64,000 nucleotides of DNA from contig VFFE01007644.1 in assembly GCA_008921705.1 (NCBI GenBank), positions 547,971 to 611,970 on the forward strand, in the 5' to 3' direction. Position 1 is the stretch's first letter. Each line of letters opens with the position of its first letter. This stretch comes from Burhinus oedicnemus (Eukaryota > Chordata > Aves > Charadriiformes > Burhinidae). Below are positions 12,560 through 22,679 of this stretch, piece by piece. Made by a program: the position numbers and the translations under genes. A model generated the notes under the pieces. That model worked only from the letters and a program-made list of their open reading frames with translations, ran no database searches and had not been told where the DNA came from.

Positions 12560-12655
12560 TGCAGACTTTATGGCTGCAGCCGCAGCCGGTAGCAAGGCTG
12601 TGTCCCAGAGATGCCAACGCACACACGCAGACCCATGCACACACACCCATGCACA
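12560..12655 (-). repeat. Unidentified dispersed repeat, copy 2 of 3 (antisense), with CA-rich tract
   Basis: Read on the minus strand, a TG-rich stretch (complement of the ACACACGCAGACC / CACACACACCC run, 12612-12660) leads into GGGACACAGCCTTGCTACCG and GCTGCGGCTGCAGCC. This parallels copies at 4740 and 20600. The CA/TG-rich part is imperfect, with ATGCACACAC-type units rather than a pure dinucleotide run. Overlapping frames on both strands reflect composition and are not likely genes. Confidence 0.45.
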
Positions 12656-12934
12656 CACAGAGGCAGACGCCCTGGCCAGCCTAGGCAGGGAGCCAGGCCT
12701 TCGCCAGCACCATGCAGACACAAGCAGCCCTCACATAAGCATGAGCACAGGCAGCCTGGCCCTGTTTCTTCTTTCTCACTGACCAGGACCAAAGCTCACT
12801 AGTGAGATGCGCACACCTCTCACTCTCTCCATCCACAGACACGCACAACACAGAGCAAGGTTAAGGACAGATCTTACTAATTAAAAGGACAGTGATGAAC
12901 AGGTGCGGGGCTCAGTCAGACAAGCACGCTGGAT

Positions 12935-13235
12935 TACATGCCACTGGTCCCTTTTCCCCCCTTATCTCCATTTTCCCATGCTTCTTCCTCCCTTGAGTCC
13001 CCCCTTTCCCTGCATTTGGCCATTCCCTTTAAAACATCCCATAATCGGTTTGCTCTTTCCCAAGATTCTTGTAGCTCTTTTCCCCCCTCCTCATCGGTTA
13101 CAGCTGTGGCTGAACCTCCCCAATGCTTTGAGCAGTTCCTCCAATGGCCTGTCAGACGCTGACCTGAGAGCTCTGCCTTTGGTGGTGTCTCCGTTTTCTC
13201 CTGTTTGTTTGTGTATCTGGTGTTCAATATACTAA
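12935..13235. other. Pyrimidine-rich tract (C/T-rich on plus strand)
   Basis: This is about 300 bases strongly biased to C and T on the plus strand (runs such as CCCTTTTCCCCCCTTATCTCC). Frames remain open on both strands because TA-containing stops are rare. Nothing indicates a real protein. It could be the antisense of a purine-rich exon or an old microsatellite. Confidence 0.5.
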
Positions 13236-13239
13236 TTTT

Positions 13240-15620
13240 TCTACCTCTTTTTTTTTCTTTTCTTATTTTTTAGTGGTGAATGGATATACCCTCACAAACC
13301 AGATTTCTTCACATACCCGGTATCTACATATCCTTCTCCTGCCACATAACCTTGTAGATACCAGTACCCCATAGAATTGAACTCAGTCAGCATCCTTCAT
13401 TTGGGTAGATTTCAGTCTTTTTCTGTTTTTCTACATGTAGGACATGGCCAGTTGTTTTCTGAGGCTAGGATTTAATGAGACACTAGGAAGAGTAACTCCA
13501 AATGTTTGTGAAACCTGTCTGGGATATAGAACCTAATGCAAAAAAGTGGATTTAACCCAGGTGTCCCGTGTGCTGAATGAGTGATCCATAATCAGAAAAA
13601 GAGGGGACATGATCTAAGAAATAGCCGGTCTGGTAGTCAGGCTCTGATAGCTCAGAGGCAGTAACTGATGAATACTGATGAGCAGGTTTCCCATTGTACT
13701 ATCCCAAGTTTTATAGAGCTCAGGATAAAATAAGTGCTTAGTCTGGACAAGAATGTTGAAACAGAGGCAACTTGTGCTTGAGAAATTTCTGCATGGAAAA
13801 CCTGGGTACACATTGTCTTTATGCGTGCACATTTACAAAAGTGGAAAACAGCTTAGCAGAAGTCACATGAGCAGGAATTAATTACTTTTAATCTTTTGGG
13901 GGGTCTTGGCTTTTACATTTATTTATATATCCTTCTTCCAGTTCAAAAAATTTTTTATCTCCTGATCATCAAGAACTCATTATTTTAGAGTGCATTAAGT
14001 GGGTGCTAAATTTGCAACTTAATTTCACCTAACTCATGTGTGAACCCTTCTGAGTCAGATGTTTGTTTTATGAAATGTAGGAAGTCCTATTTTTGTCATT
14101 ACTGAAATTGCATTCTTACTTCAGAAGATCGGTATCACTAGCTGCGCTTTTTCTTGACAGTGTAATCTTTTCTGTGTCAAATCTTCTTAATTTCTAAAAT
14201 CTAAATTTACCAGTAATATTAAATTGATATACCTCTTCCTAAAAGATACTTTCATGTCTGACTCGTACATTCAGTAGTATTATACAGTTTTTATTAGCAA
14301 TATTATAGAAGCAATGTGCAAGTGAAATTAATTTATGTACAGATCATGATTAAGTTATTCTTCCCAACGAATTCTGCAGTGAATTACCTCACACTCACAT
14401 TGTAGCTTTGGATCAACTTTCTGAAGGTGCATTAGCACAGAGGTTTGATCCCGTCACAAGCACTGCTGTCTGTACTTACAACTTTTTGAGGACTTCTGTG
14501 AGTACTCAGCTGTTCACACCTAGGGACTGAGACATAACTGTTATAAAGTTCTTCTGTCTTTGACTCAGTGTTACTCTCACAATACACATTTTATTGACAG
14601 GTTTTTAAAGAGCTGCAGATCCCTAGTATAGCCTGAGAGTAATAACCTTCTAAACCTCCTCAGATCTCTTGCACAACACACCAAGAATCATTGCATTTGG
14701 GAATGACTGATGAAATCCAGGTCACACCACGAGTAATATATGGGTATGTCTAGACCTGCGAGTGTTAATACTAACTGCCTTCAAACAGAAAGGCAGGCTT
14801 ATTGTAACTGTATATCAAAGCATCAAGAAGGAAGTATGGAGATGCTGAGGAACCTTCTCCAGCATCTGCTGATTGAGTACTTTGAGTCTGCCTTGTAATG
14901 AGAAATTTGTTTCCTACAGCTTTTCATCCCCCAGTGACCTTGGGAGAAGAGATGAACAGAATAACATAGGAAAATGCATTCTCTTGCATGACTATTGTGT
15001 GCAGTGCACGGGATATCAGTGTTTCAGGCTTTAATTCATTGTTTAACTCTATAGGCCTTATATATCTTTGAGTTGTATATGAAATTGCCGTGAGTCCCAA
15101 TGTACCAAGATATTGGACAGTACTTGATCCCATAAATCATATTCTCATATGCAAATTCAGTTATTCAAATGTTCTGAAGACAAATACGGTCAATCACAAA
15201 GACAAAGACCAATTTAATCTTACTTTACATCTGATTAATAATCAGATTGTAGATCTCATTTTTAAAAACATAACTGGGTTGAAATTTTATGATAATACAA
15301 CCTAAAGATGGTAGGCAACTGGAAGAATGAATAGAAAGAAGAGGTGTTCAAATAGGTGGTCTGCATTATATTTTTTAAAATATACTGTGGAAAACACAGT
15401 GTTGTTATTTAATTTAGATGACAATACAAGCTACCAAATATATGGAGATTTTTTGCTGTAAGCTCTGTGAATAAAATGTACGTGACTTTTTATGCAAAAG
15501 AAGAGAGATAATTTTAAAATTTGATTTAGTTTGTGATTTGCTCAATGAATGAGTTCAGGGGCTTGCATTGGCAGGTGTCATGCCATGAGGAGAAAAGGGG
15601 TTCAGAAAGGTGTAGAGAAT
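13240..15620. other. AT-rich single-copy DNA, no gene seen
   Basis: No recognisable gene, RNA or repeat end. The frames at 13614-13832 (-), 14924-15133 (-) and 15090-15305 (+) lack any motif. Confidence 0.5.
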
Positions 15621-15786
15621 CTGATAAGGGGATCTTGATGATGCAGTTTTCAGCCACATGAATACTGGAAAATCAGGTGGTAAGTTTAGGAGGTTAGCCA
15701 CCTCAATCATAGACATTTGCAAGCAAAGTCACTGCTCAACGATCTTAAAAAAAAAAAGCTGTATGGATTAGCTTCAGACATACCTC
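15621..15786 (+). repeat. 166-bp perfect direct repeat, copy 1
   Basis: This copy is identical base for base to 17315-17480, including an internal run of 11 A. It starts CTGATAAGGGGATCTTG and ends CAGACATACCTC. The flanks of the two copies are unrelated. This copy is bracketed by GAAT (15617-15620 and 15787-15790), a possible 4-bp target duplication, which suggests copy 1 is the inserted one. The content matches no repeat I know, and the A-run is internal rather than terminal, so ordinary LINE-mediated retroposition does not explain it. Confidence 0.95.
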
Positions 15787-15790
15787 GAAT

Positions 15791-17314
15791 AATGAGAAAA
15801 CACAGGTATTTAGATATTGTTTTTTGCATAAAGAAACATTCATAATACATCTGTTTTGTGTAAGTGGTGTTATGTATTTTTATCAAAGGTTCCATTGCAG
15901 AAAAAAAGGAACATAGCAAAACACTGGAAAGAGGTTTTGAGGCTACTTTTTTTATTTTCCCCAAGTACTAAAATTGTTTTGCATCATACCATTCATTACT
16001 GAGATGTTACAACACTAGATAGATGCTCTATATTATTCTTACTCTTGGGGACCATTCCTGTATTTTTGGCATCTCTGTAGGAAAATGCTGTGTTTGCTTG
16101 AGTAACTCCCAGTGCATTCGGGGGTCACTGATTCTTCTAGTCATGTGGTTAGTTGTGTTTTACCATGTTGTACCAGCATGGGAAACGCATGGGATTGAGA
16201 TGCTTACTAATACAGTTACACTTACAAGCACAGTAATTTTCTCCCAATATCTGAGAAGTAAAACCATGTTACTGAACACAGTCTTATTGTGCAAGGGAAC
16301 TAAAATTAGAAAAGGCAAAATAAGTAGTATAAAGGGGTGGGAAATTTTATTTTTAACTGCTTCTTGAGCTATCAAAATAAAAATAGTTCCTAGCTTGGAC
16401 ACATTTAACAGTCTAAAATGAGAGTCTTAACTGATGGAAAAAGACATAACTCAGTGACAGCCAAAGGCAGTTTACCTCAGCTGAGGATCTGGTTTGTAAT
16501 ATTTTTCTCAAACGATGTCCCTAAGCTATTAACATGACTGAAAAAAAGAAAAGAAAAAAAAATAAAATCTGTCCTTTTGCCATTGATTATGACCTGACGT
16601 GTAGCATGTTAACTAAAGCCTTATTTCAAACTGAATGTACTTACAAACAGTGAAAAGGCTTGAGAATCCAATCAAGGAAACTTTAAATGACTAAAACAGC
16701 AATCTGCAAGTTAAGAAACAGTTGGTTTGCTTGCCTACAGAGAATTTGCAGGCAGATTTTATTATGAAAAAGCTCAAGTCCTGCAGCCTTAGTGACAGCT
16801 GAATCCTACAATATGCTGCATTTGGCAGTAACTCTTAGAAGAGATATATGTGTCTCCTTTTTCTGTTAAATATAGGTGTTACCTCTTCAGTATTACTGGT
16901 GCTGGGTATAAAAGTTTCCATCATAAAGATGAAGAACTAGACAGTTACTCTCAGGTGGCTCTACTAGATAGGTTTTTATAATCTTGCTATACTTCAGAAT
17001 GTCAGGCATTTCTTTATTTCAAAACATGTAGAAGGACAAAACTCACAAGAGAAGAAATTAGAATCAGAGGAACCAACCAAACTTCTCAGCGAATCAGTTT
17101 CCCTCTCTACCCCATATAATTTCAGCTGTTTCTCTGCTTTCTTCTTTTTTATGCTCTAGGTTTCTCAAAGCCTTTCTATGTTTTTATGGGGAATAACTGA
17201 ACTTTTTTTTTTTCTGCAAAATGATGGTTTTTTGACTTGGGGTTTTATAGCTGTACAGTTTTGTGGCTAAAAACCAATATCTTAGGTATTTAAAGAAAAG
17301 AGAGCTTCCTAGGA
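15791..17314. other. Spacer between the two 166-bp repeat copies
   Basis: AT-rich sequence with no recognisable gene. Overlapping frames at 16023-16367 (+) and 16160-16402 (-) carry hydrophobic stretches but no family motif. Confidence 0.45.
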
Positions 17315-17480
17315 CTGATAAGGGGATCTTGATGATGCAGTTTTCAGCCACATGAATACTGGAAAATCAGGTGGTAAGTTTAGGAGGTTAGCCACCTCAA
17401 TCATAGACATTTGCAAGCAAAGTCACTGCTCAACGATCTTAAAAAAAAAAAGCTGTATGGATTAGCTTCAGACATACCTC
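17315..17480 (+). repeat. 166-bp perfect direct repeat, copy 2
   Basis: Second copy of 15621-15786, offset 1694 bases in the same orientation. It lacks a flanking direct repeat (GGA before, AAAG after), so it is the likelier donor site. Small frames through it are by-products. Confidence 0.95.
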
Positions 17481-18405
17481 AAAGGTATGATCATCACGAC
17501 TCGAAGGGTGATCATTTTCTTCTACAAGAAGAGCCGCAACAATTATATATGAGCCACAGAGAGACTAAAGGATGTTGTTGGGAACTGGCAATTTCTGGGA
17601 AGGCATATGCATTTCCAGTCATAATTTTTTTTATTACATATTAGAAAAGAATTCCACAAAGAGTTTATTATTTACCAGTCAGAAGACCTTGAACATTTCC
17701 TGGCTGCTGTTAGCAGGTGTAGGTGTTCACACTGAGACTGAATCTTCACTGAAGATTTTGCCTAAGACCTGACACTTAAGTGTGGGAACGGGGTCCACAC
17801 TTAAATGACACGCAAATGTTGCTCAGAGAGCAGTTCTAAAAGAAGACTGAGGTGCCTAAAGGCTTTCCAAATGCAAAGGATTTCTAAATCCAGATGTCTT
17901 CTAAGTTTCCATTCTATAATCTCCTTTTCAGTGGACATATATGCCCTTTTTATCTGAAACTTCCCTGCATTCTTTTTGCACTTGCCCACCATTACCCCAG
18001 GCAAACTGCTAGGTGCCTCAGTTTCATACAGGTCATAAATGAAGTCGGGCAGTGACTAAATCCCATGAAGAATTTGGTCCAGTAGGAATGTACCGAGTTT
18101 TAATTCCTCACAAGTAGTACCCCTGGCAGGGGCCTTCAAGCTTGGGGGAAAGGCAGGCACCTATTCAGACTCAGAGTAGAGGGACTTAACTCGTTTTCCC
18201 AAATGTAGGATTCTGGTGTCATTCCACTGCCCTGAGATATTCCACCTCTCTTCTAGCCACCTCCCTAGAAGGTCCTGGTTATCTCATAAACCTTGTGTCA
18301 TCCCTACCATGTGCATACCTTGTATGCTACAGGGAGTTTTATCCCATTTGACACTTACATTTGGGCAATCAGATCCTGCCCCAAATTACCAACCCGGCTG
18401 TTGAA
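17481..18405. other. Single-copy DNA, no gene seen
   Basis: No gene or element recognised. It contains a short stem formed by GGTGTAGGTGTTC and ACTTAAGTGTGG-type inverted bits near 17720-17800, but nothing convincing. Confidence 0.4.
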
Positions 18406-18447
18406 TTTTTTTTTTTTTTTTTTAAGACATATCCTTCATTTTTTATT
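18406..18447 (-). other. Poly(A) tail and AATAAA of a possible minus-strand retrocopy
   Basis: A run of 18 T (18406-18423) reads as poly(A) on the minus strand. On that strand an AATAAA hexamer (18447 to 18442) lies 18-19 bases upstream of the A-run, the normal spacing for a polyadenylated transcript. A retrocopied mRNA 3' end would look like this, with its body at higher coordinates (perhaps to about 19730). I do not recognise the source transcript. A chance T-run beside a TTTATT is the alternative. Confidence 0.35.
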
Positions 18448-20335
18448 CTCTCTCTGCATTGTTTTGTGATTTGGTGACCTCTTATTGTTCTCTTCTGTCA
18501 GTCTCTTGGATATGTTTTCAGTCAGGAGTTGGTGTATTTCTTAAAATCATGAACACCATAGACCTCTGCAGGAAGCCTCTGACACTCGGGGGTCAGTTTC
18601 TGATTGCCAACAACACGGTTGGACAACATGTCCTCTAAAGCGTTTAGAGGAGAGAAAGAAGAGACAAAGCACAAAATGGTATTCTAGGAGGTAGCCGCCT
18701 TATGTTGTAGGATATAGCTGGGCAGGCAAGTATGACTTCCCAAAATTTTTGAGAAAGCTTAAATAGTTGACAAAACTGGATTTGATATACACAAATGTAA
18801 TATTTGTCTATACAATGGAAGCTCCAGGTCTCAGTCCACACTACAAGGTGAGCAGCTTGGGACCCAAATAAACAGCCCATGAAGATGTTTCTGTGAGGTA
18901 AAATGGGTAAACTACCCAGCATTTACTGCAGGATACTGCAAACCCACCATCTCCACCTTCTCTGCAGGCCTTACTGTTTGCTGTTCTGCTCTGGCTGTAC
19001 TGCAGCTGTAGCCTTGATGTTTTTCTCTCTGATGGATACGGACAACATCAGAGGCCCTCATAGCAGCTTGCAATTCTCAACCACAAGCCAGGAACTGCTG
19101 CTCTCCTCTGCACGTCAGATAAACAAGCCCAGACTCAAATATACGTAGGGGAAAATAAAAGATTTTTGAGCATGGATGGTAAAGGGGTTTAGACTAAAAT
19201 AATTGACTCTTCTTCAAGCATAAGCTGTGAGTGTTGGGGATTAGTGTTAAAGAGCATTCCTTTTTTTTCCCTTTTTGATAAGGCTCCTGTTGTCAGTGTG
19301 TTTCTTAGTTAATTAATACCACAGACAGTAAATCATTGCCTTGTTTCCAAATTGTGGAAGCATTAGCCACTTTTAGAATGAAACCTGTTGTAGTGTGAAA
19401 GGAAATCCAAACAGATCTATGCTTCAATATGATTATTTTACCCTAGAGACTTAACTTATACAAAACAGATTATTGGAATACAGTAAAATTCCCATTAAAA
19501 CATGAGAGTCATCAGTTTTCTGTGGAGTGAAGCATAGCTTGAATTATGAGGATTTAATTACAGAAATTATTATAAAGTTGGGATTGAAGGGTGATTCATG
19601 TTCTGAGCTTGATTTTCTTCTTCTGCTTCCTTTTCAGTATTTCTTATTAGATTCCCTCTATATTTTCCAAAGAATCTGTCTTTTATAAAGAGTAACTGAG
19701 TCACTCTACGGCTGTGACTTTGCTTTCCCAGGAGCTGGTTGAATTTTGAAGATAATCAAATGAAGCATTTTAGAAATACAGAGCTTGGCTCTGGTCAGTG
19801 CCGTAGCTCACACTTGGCGTTGCAGCACCCAGGAGCTCCTCTGGGATTGCTCCACCATGGTTTAGTGTGCAAGAGTGCCTTCTGAAAACACCTCCTACCT
19901 ACAGACTTCCCTGCCACAAGAGCAGCTGCCTCCATCCAGTTTCCTTCCTCCCTCCAGATGTTTCTTGTCTGTAGACCAATCGACATCTACGCTGTGGTTT
20001 CTCTGTACAAATACTACGTTTTATCACATTTCTCCCCTCTTCCGATTGCTTAGCACCCTTGTTCCTCTGTGTCTGGCTTTGCCCACCCTGTCTGTGGTGG
20101 GAGTGTTGGACTGCCTGCTCTGTGTCCTGACTCATGAACTCCACGGAAACCTCAGAGCCCACTGACTTGACCTCACCTCATCCATACAGAGAACAGGGGA
20201 AGGAGATAGGTCATCAGTCACAGATTAGCCTGCGGAGGGAATGATTTGGCGATCCCCTGGGTGTGTGCCAACATGCAAGCTGGAAGGGGAGGAGTTGTAA
20301 GACTAAAATCAGAGTTAATCCAGCGTGTCAATGGG
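18448..20335. other. Unassigned sequence, possible retrocopy body then single-copy DNA
   Basis: If 18406-18447 is a retrocopy tail, its body occupies the lower part of this stretch on the minus strand. The 92-residue minus frame at 18644-18922 shows no family I know. The part from 19790 to 20180 is more GC-rich, with overlapping frames on both strands, and is not identified. Confidence 0.35.
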
Positions 20336-20338
20336 CAT

Positions 20339-20545
20339 GGGATCACAGGATGATGTGGTGATGATTCCAGGCTGGAAGGGGTCTCAGGAGGTCTCTAGTA
20401 CAGCCCCCTGCTCAAAGCAGGGTTACCTCTGAGCTCAAACCGGGTTGCTCAGGGATTTATCCAGTTGGGTCTTGAAAACCTTTAAGGATGGAGACTGCAC
20501 AGCCCCTCTGGGCAGCCTGTCCCAACTGCCTGCCTGTCATCATGG
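20339..20545 (-). mobile_element. CR1 3' fragment, antisense
   Basis: On the plus strand the sequence reads as the complement of a CR1 3' end: GGATCACAGGATGATG at the tail, then GGCTGGAAGGGGTCTCAGGA, ACAGCCCCCTGCTCAAAGCAGGG, GGTTGCTCAGGGATTTATCCAG, CTTGAAAACCT and CTCTGGGCAGCCTGTCCCAA. These correspond to the antisense of the family's conserved C-terminal codons (NLL, TFK, HRLPRE) and 3' untranslated block. It is diverged and truncated, so old. It abuts copy 3 of the unidentified dispersed repeat. Confidence 0.85.
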
Positions 20546-20599
20546 TTTGTCTGTTCGTGTTGATCTGTGTGGCTGGCCATGTATTTAAGTATATATATG

Positions 20600-20730
20600 C
20601 TGTATGCACGTTTGTGCACATGCCTACTGGGAACACACACTCAGCCTCACTACTGGTTGGAGCTGGGGACAAGGAGGTACGACAGCCTCACCTCTACAGG
20701 GCAGCCGCATCCTACAGCCCCCTCACAGCC
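20600..20730 (+). repeat. Unidentified dispersed repeat, copy 3 of 3
   Basis: TGTATGCACGTTTGTGCACATG leads into CACTCAGCCTCACTACTGGT and TGGAGCTGGGGAC. This parallels the core at 4740-4960 and the antisense copy at 12560. A frame of 114 residues overlapping it (20567-20911) has no recognisable domain. Confidence 0.45.
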
Positions 20731-20929
20731 TGTCTTCTGGTCCCATAGGTATGAAGGTGGCAGTGCCCAGGCTGTACATCCAGTGTGCCTTCTAGCACCC
20801 AACCAAAACAGGCAGCAGTCTCATATTGTTATACTGTTATCTTTCTCCCATAACTGTTTCCAAAAGCAAATTTTAGGTCCTGGGGCAGCTGAACATAGGA
20901 CTGCCTCATAACCACGTAACTGCTCTGGG

Positions 20930-22560
20930 CATGGCTATGCCCTGTAGTTTAATATGGCAGCAAATCAGAGGCTATGCCTAGATTCGTAAACTGACGAGCA
21001 GGTTGAGAGCATGGCTGTGAGCGGTGCCCTGTGATTGCCCATGCTGTCTCAGGGTTAGTGGGCTCCTGCCGCTGCTCTGGCGGGTGCCAGCTGGGACCAC
21101 CCCCCACCCACTGCTTGCCACAAGGGGATATCACAGCCACCGCTGATTTTTACTGTTCTGGTTAATGACAAACTTTTAAAATTGGTTAGTAATTTGTGCT
21201 GTTGCGTAGAAACCAAGTGTCTTGTAAAGCACTGGACTAGTGCCTCCATGTGTTTTTGCAGTGTGACTGTAAGAGTTTGAAAAAGTTGCAACCTACTCCT
21301 ACTCATGTTAAACAAGGGGGAATCACCTAGAATTTGTTAAGCAGAAATGAGAGTGAGCTCACATCCCTTCTCCCCATTACCCCTCAGACACCACATACCC
21401 ATTTCCACAGGAAAGGTAGTAATTCAACTTTATAACTACTAGGTGAACTGTTTTATTACAAGTAGTGGGATTCTTTGCTTTAAGACACACACACAGGCCA
21501 GTGAGGTTTTACAAGACAGCGTGAACTCAGTGTGACCGCTGTACTCAGTTGTGAGAACTGGGCTGAGGATTTGCCTTTTTGTAAATATGTTGTCTGTGAT
21601 CTAGGTTTCTCTTTGGAGTAAGCAGAAAGTAGAACTCTTGTCAATTATTAAATTTTTACTCTTTGAACTCTATCATCTGAGTGCCTGTAAGTTTGGTTTT
21701 CATCTTTAATTTTGTAGTTATTGTGGATTACTAGTTTATTTGTTTTCTCCAGTCCGTCTAATATTTACCTTCTACCTACTAATAAAAAATTATGCATGTG
21801 GGGAGGGATTTGAATGGATTGTACTTTTGCGTTTAGTGTTAAGCTGACACATTTAAAGAAAGTCGGCCAGGCACCATACTGGCGTAGGCAGAAAGGTGAA
21901 ACCTGTGGCTTCCCTCCTCAGAGCAGGGAATACAGCCAGATTTAATCCCACAATCACAGCATTTACACTTACTTACTTTTTTTTTAATATATAAGTGCTG
22001 GTCTTCTGCAGACTAACATTAGGCTAGACACATCTCTATGTAGCCAGTTGCCTAATTATATTTTTACACACCTGACCCCATCTGTCACTTTATTTTCCAG
22101 CATGTAACAGCGCAGTTCAAGCCTGATTTTAATCAGTAGAAATAGCTGGTCTTTCACTCCCATTCTTCTTTTGCAAGCATTAAAGACCAGATGTTAAAAG
22201 GAAAGGTTGTTCCTCAGCTGTCCATCAGTTGGACAGAAAAGGACATTGAAAAACTCTTGCTGTTCTGCTCCGGAGTTTTCAAGTAAACACCAAGCTGATC
22301 ACTTCACTAATGGTTAAATTTGCAGCTGACTGAGAGGCAGATAGTCTGTCTGCACATTTTGCCAAGTCAGTCTGATCTGAAAGACAGCAGAAATAATAAA
22401 CCTTTCTTGGTAGGATTTTTCTGGGGTTTTTGCTCATAAGACTAATACAATAAAAGCCAAAGACATCTTATTGTTCTCTTAGTGGTGTTTAGTTAAAATT
22501 TTAAAAAAAGAAAAGACAAAAATGGCATATCTGTCATCCTTAGAGTGTAACCTTATCAAA
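20930..22560. other. Mixed-composition DNA, no gene seen
   Basis: 20950-21130 is GC-rich, while the rest is AT-rich. No family is recognised. A short CA run (ACACACACA) near 21486 is too small to matter. Confidence 0.4.
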
Positions 22561-22566
22561 AAAAAA

Positions 22567-22670
22567 GGAAGGAAGGAAGGAAGGAAGGAAGGAAGGAAGG
22601 AAGGAAGGAAGGAAGGAAGGAAGGAAGGAAGGAAGGAAGGAAGGAAGGAAGGAAGGAAGGAAGGAAGGAA
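22567..22670 (+). repeat. (GGAA)26 microsatellite
   Basis: This is 104 bases of uninterrupted GGAA, preceded by a short A-run and followed by AGAGAGG. The translated frames on both strands (Lys/Glu/Gly-Arg runs plus; Phe-Leu-Pro-Ser runs minus) are artefacts of the repeat. Pure GGAA arrays are length-polymorphic and are known binding platforms for ETS-family factors in mammals. A role here is untested. Confidence 0.97.
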
Positions 22671-22679
22671 AGAGAGGTA

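Noticed and set aside
12934..13235. Overlapping frames of about 100 residues on both strands
   Set aside because: Caused by the strong pyrimidine bias that removes stop codons; no domain.
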